Below are positions 13,828 to 22,500 of a stretch of 33,437 nucleotides of DNA, piece after piece; positions within the stretch are counted from its first letter, which is position 1, and each line of letters begins with the position of its first letter. Position numbers and translations under genes: made by a program. Source of the DNA: UBA8231 sp964512165 (lineage in GTDB: Bacteria > Latescibacterota > UBA2968 > UBA8231); contig CAZEHQ010000021.1 in assembly GCA_964512165.1 (NCBI GenBank), positions 1 to 33,437 on the forward strand, read 5' to 3'. Below the pieces are notes generated by a model. It was not told where the DNA came from, searched no databases, and saw only the letters and a list, made by a program, of their open reading frames with translations.

Positions 13828-14531
13828 CGGTGCAGCCGCCGGATGCGTCGAAGCTCGCGCAGATTCCGCAGGCTGCCGGACACGGGCCGGAAGCGGCTGT
13901 CGGGATCGTCCCGCCAGCGCACCGGGACCCGGGCGATGGAATGTCCCGCCCGGGTCGCCAGCAGCAGGATCTCCACGTCGAACATGTAGCCGTCGACCCG
14001 GGCCGCCTCGAAGAGCCCGCGCATGACGGGAGCGCGAAAGAACTTGAAGCCGCACTGGGTGTCCGGGAGCTCCCCGAGTCCCAGCCACCAACGCGTCAGG
14101 CGCCGGAACTGGGCCGACCCCCACTCCCGGTGGGCACGGCGCGGGGTCGAGATGTGGGACCCGGGGAGCGTGCGGTCCCCGATCGCTATATCCGCACCGG
14201 AGGACAGCACCCGGAACACCTCGTCGATGGCGGCCGCGTCGGTCTTGTCGTCGGCATCGATGAAGCCCACCACCCGGCCCCGGGCGGCCTTTAGGCCCAG
14301 ACGGACGGCGGCGCCCTTGCCTCGGTTCCGGTCCGACCGCAGGCAACGCACCCCCGGCCGGACCGGCGCCGCCTCTGCCACGACCTCCGCCGTGCCGTCA
14401 TCGCTGCCGTCGTCGACGACGATGATCTCGTGCTCCCACGGCCTGGAGGCCAGGAAGGACCGCAGCCGGTCGATGGTGCCAACGATGCGACGGCGTTCGT
14501 TGAAGGCGGGGATCAGTACGCTCAGATCCAT
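13824..14531 (-). CDS. GT2 glycosyltransferase (dolichyl/polyprenyl-phosphate glucosyltransferase-like)
   Basis: A GT-A fold family 2 enzyme. Motifs in order: SVLIPAFNERRRI at the N-terminus, IIVVDDGSDDGT, NRGKGAAVRLGL, the metal-binding DADD in VVGFIDADDKTD, and DTQCGFKFF, characteristic of ALG5/DPM1-like polyprenyl-phosphate sugar transferases. It probably moves a nucleotide sugar onto a lipid carrier for envelope glycans. No transmembrane segment is seen. I start at the ATG giving MDLSVLIPAFNE (235 residues); an in-frame ATG at 14573 would add 14 residues but neither has a clear Shine-Dalgarno. Its stop overlaps that of the convergent MFS-HEAT gene. Confidence 0.88.
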   Translation of the reverse strand: MDLSVLIPAFNERRRIVGTIDRLRSFLASRPWEHEIIVVDDGSDDGTAEVVAEAAPVRPGVRCLRSDRNRGKGAAVRLGLKAARGRVVGFIDADDKTDAAAIDEVFRVLSSGADIAIGDRTLPGSHISTPRRAHREWGSAQFRRLTRWWLGLGELPDTQCGFKFFRAPVMRGLFEAARVDGYMFDVEILLLATRAGHSIARVPVRWRDDPDSRFRPVSGSLRNLRELRRIRRLHR

Positions 14532-14629
14532 GCCGGAACCACGAAGCAGGACCACACGCCGGTGCGGCTCCATCGGGTGGCAGGGCCGATCCCCGCGGCT
14601 CTATACTCTCGGAAACCGGACGAGGGGAC

Positions 14630-14977
14630 ATGAGCGAAGAGACCGTATTCGACCAGATCCTGAGTGGAGGGATCTCCGCCGACATCGTCTACGAGGACGA
14701 GCACTGCGTCGCCTTCCGCGACATCAACCCCCAGGCGCCCGTCCACGTGCTGGTCATCCCGCGCCGCAAGATCACCGGACTGCAGGCGGTGGAGCCGGCC
14801 GATGCCGGCCTCCTCGGGCGCTTGATGGCGGCCGCCTGCGCCGTCGCCCGGCAGGAGGGGATCCGGGAGAGCGGATTCCGATGTGTGATCAACGCCGGCG
14901 CCCAGGGAGGACAGGAGGTGCCCTATCTCCACGTGCACCTGCTCGGGGGAAAACAGCTCGGGTGGCCGCCGGGGTGA
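14630..14977 (+). CDS. HIT family protein (HinT-like nucleotide phosphoramidase)
   Basis: HinT-type proteins hydrolyse nucleoside phosphoramidates. The 115-residue product matches the family in length and in FRDINPQAPVHVLVIPRR (29-46, with H39) and the C-terminal GGKQLGWPPG. The triad region is Y99-L-H101-V-H103-L-L: the first His of the usual HxHxHxx is Tyr, while the residues aligned with the nucleophilic and third His are kept. The ATG at 14630 follows a GAGGGGAC element. A -10-like TATACT lies at 14602-14607 with no good -35. It converges with rplC, 30 nt apart. Confidence 0.92.
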   Translation: MSEETVFDQILSGGISADIVYEDEHCVAFRDINPQAPVHVLVIPRRKITGLQAVEPADAGLLGRLMAAACAVARQEGIRESGFRCVINAGAQGGQEVPYLHVHLLGGKQLGWPPG

Positions 14978-15007
14978 CGGCTCGGGGGCCCGTCGGACTG
15001 TTCGGCG

Positions 15008-15631
15008 TCAGGCGCGCCGGATCAGGACGATGCCGTTGGCGGCACCCGGAACGGCGCCCTTGATGAACAGAAGGTTGCGCTCCCCGTCGACGCGGACGAT
15101 CTGCAGGCCCCGGGTGGTGACCCTGCGGTCCCCCATGTGGCCGGGCATCTTCTTGCCCTTCCACACCTTGCCGGGCGTCGTGCCCTGGCCGATGGCGCCG
15201 GGGTGCCGCACGCGGTCGGGCGTACCGTGAGAGGTGTTCTTGCCGCGGAAGCCGTAGCGCTTGACTACGCCGGCGAAGCCCTTGCCCTTGGATCGACCGG
15301 TGACCTTGACGGTGTCGCCCGCCTCGAACTGGGAGACGTCCAGCACCTGACCGACCTCGAATTCCGCGTCCACCCCTTCGGTGCGAACCTCTCGCAGATG
15401 CCGGTGGGGGGCCACGCCGGCCTTGGCGAAGCGGCCGCTGGCGGGCTTGTTCCGCTTGCGCGCCGGAACCTCCTCGAAAGCGAGCTGCACGGCCGCGTAC
15501 CCGTCGCTGTCGTGAGACTTGACCTGAACGACGGGACAGGCTCCCGCGGCGACGACCGTCACCGGGACCAACTCCTGCCGATCGTTGTACACCTGGGTCA
15601 TGCCCAGCTTCTTGCCGATCAAACCGGCCAT
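15008..15631 (-). CDS. rplC: 50S ribosomal protein L3
   Basis: L3 binds near the 3' end of 23S rRNA and organises the peptidyl-transferase region. The 207-residue product is full length, with N-terminal LIGKKLGMTQVYND, the central-extension motif SKGKGFAGVVKR...SHGTPDRVRHPGAIGQ, and GKKMPGHMGDRRVT. Start ATG at 15629-15631 with GAGGA 8-9 nt upstream. It stands alone: rpsJ, rplD, rplW and rplB of the S10 operon are absent, the neighbours being a HIT protein and a glycosyltransferase. All key regions are intact, so it is not a decayed copy. Whether another rplC exists in the genome cannot be seen. Confidence 0.95.
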   Translation of the reverse strand: MAGLIGKKLGMTQVYNDRQELVPVTVVAAGACPVVQVKSHDSDGYAAVQLAFEEVPARKRNKPASGRFAKAGVAPHRHLREVRTEGVDAEFEVGQVLDVSQFEAGDTVKVTGRSKGKGFAGVVKRYGFRGKNTSHGTPDRVRHPGAIGQGTTPGKVWKGKKMPGHMGDRRVTTRGLQIVRVDGERNLLFIKGAVPGAANGIVLIRRA

Positions 15632-15709
15632 GTGGCTATCCTCGTCCGCTTGTTCCCGCGGGATCGGCGGGGACCGCGCGGGCCTCTTGGTTTCTCAGAT
15701 TCCTGAAAC

Positions 15710-16654
15710 ATGGAAAGTTACGGAGCGCCCACCACCTTGGCAATTTCGCCCGATGCGCGGCGCCCGGGGGATGCCGTCCTCCGCGGGGGGGCCCTCGGGG
15801 ACTTCGTCCTGACTCTGCCCGCCATCGCCGCTCTGCGAGAAACGCGAGACGAGGAGATGCTGATCATCGGCGATCCCGCGCGCGCCTCGCTGGCTTCACC
15901 GACGGGGATCGTCAGCGCCGATTCCGCCGCCTGGTCGCGCCTCTACGCCGGAGGCCCGCCGGAGCCGTCCCTGCGTCGGCGGTTCGCCGGTTGCCGGCGC
16001 CTGCTCGCCTACGTCCCCGGCGGCGAGGCCTCCGCTCCCGGCCTGGTGGCCTCTCTGCGCCAGTTGGCCGACAGGGTCGTCGTCGCCGATCCCCTTCCTG
16101 TCCAGGGGGAAGGGACCCACATGGCCTCCCACCTTTCGCGCCCCCTCGCGCAATTCGGCATCCGGCCGCCCGACGCTCCCCTGCCCCGCGTCGACGTGCC
16201 CCCCCGGGCCCGGCGGCGGGGTCCGGTGGTCGTCCACCCCGGCAGCGGGAGCCCTGAAAAGTGCTGGCCGGTCCCGCGCTTCGCGAGGGTCCTCGAGTGG
16301 ATCTCCCGCCGAAGCCCCGCCGTCGTGCTGTCGGGACCCGCCGAAGAGGCTCGCCGAGAACAGCTCGACGCCTTCCTGCCTGCGAATCGCCTCTCTCCCG
16401 CGACCCCCGTGGAGCTGGCCGAGGCCCTGGCCGGCGCCCGCCTGTACATCGGCAACGACTCGGGGCCCGGTCATCTCGCGGCGGCGGTGGGTACACCCAC
16501 CATCTCCCTCTTCGGACCCACGGATCCCACTCTATGGCGACCGTTGGGGCCCCGGTCCACGGTGATCGAGGCGCCGGGGGGGAGCATGGAATCCCTTGCC
16601 GTGGAGGACGTCCTCGGCGCGGTGGAGGCGGAGTTGGCCCTGGACCCGTGCTGA
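15710..16654 (+). CDS. glycosyltransferase family 9 (heptosyltransferase-like)
   Basis: GT9 enzymes add heptose or related sugars from nucleotide donors during lipopolysaccharide core synthesis at the inner face of the membrane. The 314-residue product has the N-terminal motif VLRGGALGDFVLTLPAI, the central VVHPGSGSPEKCWP and the donor-site motif YIGNDSGPGHLAAAVGTPTISLFGPTDP, all as in ADP-heptose transferases. Start ATG 15710; the conserved domain begins only at residue 23, so the exact start is uncertain. pcm begins inside its last codons, so the two are coupled. It supports an outer membrane with core-type glycans, but the sugar is not known. Confidence 0.9.
   Translation: MESYGAPTTLAISPDARRPGDAVLRGGALGDFVLTLPAIAALRETRDEEMLIIGDPARASLASPTGIVSADSAAWSRLYAGGPPEPSLRRRFAGCRRLLAYVPGGEASAPGLVASLRQLADRVVVADPLPVQGEGTHMASHLSRPLAQFGIRPPDAPLPRVDVPPRARRRGPVVVHPGSGSPEKCWPVPRFARVLEWISRRSPAVVLSGPAEEARREQLDAFLPANRLSPATPVELAEALAGARLYIGNDSGPGHLAAAVGTPTISLFGPTDPTLWRPLGPRSTVIEAPGGSMESLAVEDVLGAVEAELALDPC
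15715..15743 (-). promoter_or_regulatory. possible promoter of rplC
   Basis: On the minus strand TTGCCA (15743-15738, the same -35 as greA), a 17-nt spacer and TAACTT (15720-15715, only 3 of 6). Predicted start near 15708, a leader of about 77 nt. It overlaps the first codons of the divergent glycosyltransferase gene. Weak, proposed because a lone rplC needs its own promoter. Confidence 0.38.
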
Positions 16655-17301
16655 GATTCGGACGCCGAAAGGGGGACGACCGGGAGCTGCGCACCCGAAT
16701 GGTGAAGGAGCAGCTGCGGCGCCGCGGAATCCGCGATGAAAGAGTCCTGTCCGCCTTCGAGCGCGTGCCCCGCCATGCCTTCGCCGACGGTGTGGATCTC
16801 GGGCGCTGCTACGGCGACCACCCCCTGCCGATCGGCTGCGGCCAGACCATGTCGCAACCCTATGTCGTGGCCTACATGCTCGAGACGGCCGGTATTGGCG
16901 AGGACGACCGGGTCCTCGAGATCGGCGCCGGCTGCGGCTATCAGACAGCCCTGCTGGCGGAACTCGCTCACGAGGTCATGGCCCTGGAGTACCACGAAGG
17001 GCTGGCGACCCCGGCCCGCCGCCGGCTCCACCGGCTCGGCTACGCCGGAGTCGATCTCCGGGTCGGAGACGGACGCCTCGGCTGGCCGGGAGGCGGGGCC
17101 TTCGACGCCGTCATCGGCTCGGCGGCGGCGCCCCGCATCCCCGACCCCCTCCTCGCGCAACTGGCACCGCAAGGGCGGCTGATCATGCCCCTGGGAGCCG
17201 GCACCGAACAGCAACTGGTGCTGGTCCGCAGGTGCTCCACCGGCTTCGACCAGCGACGGCTGCTGCCCGTGCGCTTCGTACCCCTGCTCGGCGAGGGGTA
17301 G
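16648..17301 (+). CDS. pcm: protein-L-isoaspartate O-methyltransferase
   Basis: This enzyme methylates abnormal L-isoaspartyl residues from SAM so that they can return to aspartate. The 217-residue product matches the family: MVKEQLRRRGIRDERVLSAF, the active-site region LPIGCGQTMSQPYVVA, SAM motif I VLEIGAGCGYQTA and the C-terminal PVRFVPLLG. The GTG at 16648 overlaps the upstream stop (GTGCTGA); an internal ATG at 16699 would still leave a complete 200-residue enzyme. No good Shine-Dalgarno is seen for either, in keeping with coupling to the glycosyltransferase gene. In proteobacteria pcm often neighbours surE and nlpD, which are not here. Confidence 0.92.
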   Translation: MLRFGRRKGDDRELRTRMVKEQLRRRGIRDERVLSAFERVPRHAFADGVDLGRCYGDHPLPIGCGQTMSQPYVVAYMLETAGIGEDDRVLEIGAGCGYQTALLAELAHEVMALEYHEGLATPARRRLHRLGYAGVDLRVGDGRLGWPGGGAFDAVIGSAAAPRIPDPLLAQLAPQGRLIMPLGAGTEQQLVLVRRCSTGFDQRRLLPVRFVPLLGEG

Positions 17302-17305
17302 CCCC

Positions 17306-17809
17306 TCACTCCACGGCTTCGACGATCTCGATCATCACCCGGGCCGTCCCCTGCCTGACCATCTCCAGCTCCAGGGCCGCGGCGAAGGAGAGATCGAGGA
17401 TCCGCCCCTCGATGTACGGCCCGCGGTCGTTCACCTTGGCCACCACCCAGCGGCCGTTCTCGAGGTGGGTGACCTTCACCACCGTGCCCAGGGGAAGCAC
17501 GCGATGGGCGGCGCTCACCTTGTACATGTTGAAGGTCTCGCCGTTGGCCGTCTTGAGGCCGTGGAATTTCTTCCCGTAGTACGAGGCGATCCCGATCTGG
17601 TAGGCCTTGTCGGTGGAGATCTTGTCGAGGTCGACGGGATGGGCGGGGGCCTTTGGACGAATGACAGGCGGAGGCTTCCTGTTCCGGCCCCGGTCGTCGG
17701 ACTGTGCCTTCCCGGGACTGGCGGAGCCCGGTTGGCTGCGGTAGACGGGGGCCGGCGAGCAACCGTCGAGCAGGATGGCGAGGGTGAGGGCGGCGACGTA
17801 GCGTGCCAT
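17306..17809 (-). CDS. RlpA-like septal-ring-type lipoprotein (DPBB domain)
   Basis: RlpA proteins are outer-membrane lipoproteins with a double-psi beta-barrel that cut or bind denuded peptidoglycan glycans. The 167-residue product has a short signal peptide with lipobox LDGC (C17), a Pro/Lys-rich linker (20-65) and the DPBB domain (about 73-165) with GIASYYGKKFHGLKTANGE, LPLGTVVKVTHLENGR and VNDRGPYIEGRILDLS. There is no SPOR domain. It starts 19 nt after the pyrD stop and is the last gene of the carB operon; no strong ribosome binding site is seen. It converges with pcm (4 nt between the stops). Confidence 0.9.
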   Translation of the reverse strand: MARYVAALTLAILLDGCSPAPVYRSQPGSASPGKAQSDDRGRNRKPPPVIRPKAPAHPVDLDKISTDKAYQIGIASYYGKKFHGLKTANGETFNMYKVSAAHRVLPLGTVVKVTHLENGRWVVAKVNDRGPYIEGRILDLSFAAALELEMVRQGTARVMIEIVEAVE

Positions 17810-17828
17810 TCGGTCTTGCCAGGGACAC

Positions 17829-18740
17829 TCAGAGCCTGAGGGTGCCCACCAGACTCTCCACTCGGTCCACCTCCTCCTGCCGGCAGTACTCCTCGATGCC
17901 ATCGACGATGCCGCCCGCCGCGGCGGGTTCGACGAAGGTGGCGGTCCCGACCTGAACCGCCGTCGCTCCGGCGACGATGAACTCGAGGGCGTCGGTGGCG
18001 TTGGAGATGCCCCCGAGGCCCATGATCGGCAGGTCCACGGACTGCCTCACCTTGTGCACCAGGGCCAGGGCCACCGGCTTGATCGCCGGGCCGGAGAGCC
18101 CTCCCGTCACGTTGCCGAGAAAGGGGCGCCGCGACGGCAGATCGACGGCCATGCCCAGAAGGGTGTTGATCATCGACACGCCGTCCGCTCCCGCTTCCGC
18201 CACGGCCCGGGCAATGGCGGCGATGTCGGTCACATTCGGTGTGAGCTTGGCGATCACCGGCCGGCTCGTCGAGGCGCGCACGGAGGCGATCACCTCGGCG
18301 GCGGCCGTGGGACTGCAGCCGAAGAGCATCCCCCCGTCCTTCATGTTGGGCGAGGAGATGTTGACCTCGATGGCGGCGATCCCCTCCGCTTCCTCGAGAC
18401 GGGCGGCCATCTGCCCGTGGAGGCGGGCCGTGGGCGCGGCGATGTTGACGATGACCCGCGTGTCGAGCCGGGAGAGGAAGGGCCACTTGTCGGACAGGAA
18501 TGCCTCCAGCCCCGGATTCTGCAAGCCGATGGAATTGAGCATTCCCGCCGGTGTCTCCACGACGCGGGGCGGCGGGTTCCCGGCCCGGGGTTCGGGTGTG
18601 ATCGTCTTGGTGACGATGCCTCCGAGGCGCGCCAGGTCGATGAAGGGCGTGAGCTCATCTCCGTACCCACAGGTGCCGGAGGCGAGGATCACCGGGTTGC
18701 GCAACTCGATGCCGGCGAAGGTCGTCTTCAGGTCGACCAT
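17829..18740 (-). CDS. pyrD: dihydroorotate dehydrogenase catalytic subunit (class 1B-like)
   Basis: PyrD oxidises dihydroorotate to orotate with FMN, the fourth step of pyrimidine synthesis. The 303-residue product begins MVDLKTTFAGIELRNPVILASG, has TPAGMLNSIGLQNPG, and ends with the phosphate-binding LPIMGLGGISNATDA and GATAVQVGTA motifs. It lies directly behind pyrK (4 nt), so it is the NAD-dependent class 1B system. The catalytic-loop motif reads VNISSPN (S130) where class 1B enzymes typically have ISCPN, with Cys as the base. The start at 18740 is set by the family N-terminus; a longer frame is the shadow of pyrK. Confidence 0.93.
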   Translation of the reverse strand: MVDLKTTFAGIELRNPVILASGTCGYGDELTPFIDLARLGGIVTKTITPEPRAGNPPPRVVETPAGMLNSIGLQNPGLEAFLSDKWPFLSRLDTRVIVNIAAPTARLHGQMAARLEEAEGIAAIEVNISSPNMKDGGMLFGCSPTAAAEVIASVRASTSRPVIAKLTPNVTDIAAIARAVAEAGADGVSMINTLLGMAVDLPSRRPFLGNVTGGLSGPAIKPVALALVHKVRQSVDLPIMGLGGISNATDALEFIVAGATAVQVGTATFVEPAAAGGIVDGIEEYCRQEEVDRVESLVGTLRL

Positions 18741-18744
18741 TCCC

Positions 18745-19557
18745 TCACCACTCGACGGTTCGGGCGTCGTACACGGGCCCGTCGACACAGACCCGACTGT
18801 ACCGATGATAAGGATCGAGCCCGTTTTCGGCTCGGCCCACCACGCAGCCCACGCAGACGCCGAAGCCACAGGCCATGTACTCCTCCAGGGAGGCATGGCA
18901 GCGAACCTCGTGGTCCGCACAGATGCGGGCCACGGAGGCCATCATGGGATGGGGTCCGCAGGTGTAGACCGTGGGCTTCGGAGCCGCCAGAGCCTGAACG
19001 AGCAGGTCCGTGACCCGCCCGGGGTGGCCCAGCGAGCCATCGTCCGTCGCCCGCAGCAAGCATGTCGCGGCGGGGTGTAACAGCTCTTCGGGAAGGTGCC
19101 GGTCGGCGCTCCGGGCGCCTGCCAGGAGGAGCACCTGGCGGCCCTCCGCGCGAAGGCGCCGGCCGAGGAACAGCAGCGGCGGCAGACCGATCCCCCCTCC
19201 CACGAGGAGCGCCGTGCCTTCGCCCTCGAGCAGCGGGAATCGATTGCCGAGGGGCCCGAGGCAGCCGATCCTCTCTCCCTCGGGCAACCGCGATAGAACC
19301 TCCGTCTTGGGGCCGACCCGGTCGTAGAGGACGTCCACCGTCCCCTCCGCCGCGTCGACGCCGGCCACGCTCATGGGAATGCGGAGATACGGCGAGAGCA
19401 GGCCGGGCCGCGGCTGCAACTGCAGGAACTGCCCCGGCTGAGCCTCCACGGCCGCACCGGGCGCCTCGAAGCGGGAAAGGAAGAACCCCGCCGCCACCTC
19501 GACGGTCTCCCGCAGGCGTGCAGGAGCGTCCACGGGGGGGCGGAGCGGGCCCGTCAT
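18745..19557 (-). CDS. pyrK: dihydroorotate dehydrogenase electron-transfer subunit
   Basis: PyrK carries FAD and a [2Fe-2S] cluster and passes electrons from PyrD to NAD. The 270-residue product has an FAD-binding barrel (RIPMSVAG, about 60-67), the NAD-binding region (LLVGGGIGLPPLLFLG, 117-132; YTCGPHPMM, 198-206) and the cluster-binding C-terminus with C230, C235, C238 (CGFGVCVGC) and C257. The ATG at 19557 overlaps the stop of the upstream lipoprotein gene (ATGA), so the two are translationally coupled. pyrD follows after 4 nt. Confidence 0.94.
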   Translation of the reverse strand: MTGPLRPPVDAPARLRETVEVAAGFFLSRFEAPGAAVEAQPGQFLQLQPRPGLLSPYLRIPMSVAGVDAAEGTVDVLYDRVGPKTEVLSRLPEGERIGCLGPLGNRFPLLEGEGTALLVGGGIGLPPLLFLGRRLRAEGRQVLLLAGARSADRHLPEELLHPAATCLLRATDDGSLGHPGRVTDLLVQALAAPKPTVYTCGPHPMMASVARICADHEVRCHASLEEYMACGFGVCVGCVVGRAENGLDPYHRYSRVCVDGPVYDARTVEW

Positions 19558-22500
19558 TCGGCGCCCGGGTCCTCCTGCTCCGCCCTGGACATCGGTGGAG
19601 CCGCGGCCTCTCCGGCAACGTCTTCCCCGGCGGCCAGGACCGGGGGCTGTCCCTCCGGGCCGCCCCCTGTGGGCAGAGCCACCTCCCCTCCCGCTTCCCG
19701 GACAGGCGGCGCCATGGAGACCTCCACTTCCACCCAGGCGCGGACCGGTCTCTCGTCCACCCCTTCCGCGGGGTAGAAGGTGTAGCCTCCGACGGCGGCG
19801 AGGGCCGCTGCGGCGAAGGGCTCCTCTCCCCGATAGAGGGAGATCTCCTCGGCCCTTCCGGTCTCCGACACCAGCACGTCGACGTAGACGGTGCTCGAAT
19901 CCGTCTGCCCCGGCGGGTACTCCGGCGGGGGGCTGGAGCGCACCATGGGAGGCTCGGCGACACCGAAGAAGCGCAGAGGCATCTCCAGATGCTCGTCCTC
20001 CGGCTCGAGCTCCAGCCGCTCCAACTCGTCGATGTCGAAGGGCTCGGACTCCCCCGTGTCGAGTCCGGGAAACTGGAGGAGCAGCTCACCGACACCGGCG
20101 GACTCGGGATCCCTGCGGACGATGGTGCGGAGATAGCTGTTGGCCGAGTCGGCCTGGCCCCGCTGCACGTGGTATGCGAAGAGCCGGTAATGAGGGAGGA
20201 TGGACCTGGATCTCTGCTTCAGGGCCCGGCGCATGTAGTCGACCGCGTCCTCCAGGTATCCCTGCCGCCAGTTGCTCTCCCCGAGGCCGACCACGGGTTC
20301 GGTGTTGCCGGTCTGCTTTTCGTCGAGACTGAGCTCGAACATTTCCCGGGCGGCGCTGAAATCCCCCCGGCGCACGGCGCGCATCCCGAAACCCGCGTGG
20401 TTCTTCGCCCTCGAAACGGAGTCCTCGATCACAGGCTCGACGCCGACCAGAAGCAGCTGCTGTCCCGGATCGGTGCCTTCCCTCAGACCCCTCAACTCGC
20501 GTTCGAGGCGGTCCACCACTCCGTCCCGTTCGGCCTGTCGCCGGCGTTCGACCAGATCGGCGTGCCTGCTCCCCGGATAGTGGGCAAGGACCGAGTCGTA
20601 CCTCGCCGCGGCGCCCGTGGAATCCCCCTGGAGATTCTCGGCGGCCCAGGCGGCCAGGAAGATCGCCCGCCCGGAAACCCGCGTCCCCGGATAGGCGCCG
20701 GCCAGCTCATCCAGCCTGGGTACCCAGCGAGCGGGCTCATCCGGAAAGTCGAGCCGCATCCGCTCGATATCGTCGAAGATCCGGGCCGCCTGCTCCTCCG
20801 CGGAGGCCTGCGCCGCCAGTCCGAGATACCGCCGCGCGGCGCTGGCGTGCTCCGTGGCCGGATGGTCGGCCACCAGGCGCTCGAGGACAGGCCGGGCCGC
20901 CAGCGTGTCCGCCTTCTGCTCGATATGGGTCCACGCCAGGTTGTAGAGGGCCCTGGGAATCTCGCGGGATCCGGGGAAACGGTCGGCGACGGCCTCGTAG
21001 AGCACCGCCGCCGAATCGGGGAGCCCCAGGCGATCGCGGTAGACTTCGGCGGCCGAGAACAGGTTGTCCATGAGGGTTGGCGGCCGGTCCGCCCCGGGCC
21101 TGCGCGCCTGCAGCAGCCGGCGGCGCCTGTCCCGGGCCCTCTCCTCGGCCCCCGGGCCTTCCTCCAGGGGCGGGCGGGCCACGAGCGGCACCCACACGCC
21201 GAGGGAATCCGCGGCCACCACGTAGCCCTCCAGTCCCAGAGGGTCCTCCGGCTCCTGCGCCTCCGGTGGCGGGTCCTGAACGGCGGTGGCATCGGCGTCC
21301 TCCACCCGAGTGGAGTCGCTTGCCTCCGTTGCGGCACCAAGGGGAGCCGCCGCGGCGCTGTCCACCCCGGCGCCCGGCCGTGCCGCCGCGAGCAGGCTGT
21401 CCACCGCGATCCCTGCCCGGGACGCCGAGGCGACGCTGTCCAACGCAACCGCCCCGGTCGAGCTGGTGGAGACCTCGGGAGCGCCGGCCGCGGCCAGAGT
21501 CGCGTCGGCGGGCCTGGCGGCGGCGGCAACCGTCGTTTCCGGCCCCGTCAAGGCGTCCGTCGCCGGCCCTCCACCGGGGACGGCCGCGGGAAGGACACCG
21601 GCCGGAGATGCCTCCGTGCCGGGCCTCGCTTCCGTCGAGTCCGGGGCCGGGCCCGGCGGGGCGGCAGCCGTGGCGTCCGCCCTGTCGGGTTCCGCTTGCA
21701 GCGAGTCGAGATCCGACCCCGGGCGCAGGGCGGCGGCCGTGGAGTCGGCCCGGTAGATCTCGTCGAGCAGGGCGTCCAACCGGTCCGTCGTCCGGAGCAT
21801 CACCCCGGCCAGTGAGTCCCCCTCGGATCCTCGGCGCTCCTGGCCCACCTCCCTGAAGTGCTTCTGGGCCTGCTGCCGGTCGCCGCGGTCCTGCAGGTAG
21901 ACCAGGCCGGTCTGGTAGAGCGCCATGGCGGAAACCCCGGTGCCCGGGAAGTCGTTGCGCACGCGCTCGAACTCGTCCAGCGCCTCGGAGGGAGCTCCCC
22001 TCTCCCGGTGGTAGCGTCCGATCAGGATCCGAGTCTCTCCCTCCCAGAGGCGGAAGCGCCCTTCCCGGAGCAGGGACCGGTAGGCCTCGAGGGCCGCGGC
22101 CGATGCGCCTTGGTGATAGAGCACGAGGCCCCGATTCAGGCGCGCCCGGTACTCCACCGAGTCCGCCCGGGACTCGTCGATGGCGCGGCCGTAGGCGACG
22201 GCGGCGCTGTCGAGATCTGCCGGACCGCCCAGGGAGAGGTGGGCGTTGCCGATCCGCAGCCACAACCGGTCGGACAGAGGGGTTCGGGGGAAGGCCCTGA
22301 GACTCGTCCGGTAGTCCTGGATGGCGGCCCTCAGGTCCCCCCCGGCGAAGGCCATGTCGCCGAGCTCCATGCCGGCGTGGCCTCCGACGTCGCTGCCCTC
22401 CAGGATCAGGGCGGTGAACAGGGCCCGGGCCTCTCCCATGTCGCCCTGCTCGCGCAGGCACCGCGCCCGCCAGAGCCGGGCCCTGTCGACGTATTCGCTG

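Noticed and set aside
13824..17301. Lipopolysaccharide biosynthesis cluster
   Set aside because: Only one GT2 and one GT9 gene occur, on different strands and separated by a HIT gene and rplC, so a dedicated cluster is not supported.
19062..21815. 917-codon open frame on the plus strand
   Set aside because: Shadow of pyrK and the TPR lipoprotein. The product is Arg/Gly/Pro-rich without domain structure.
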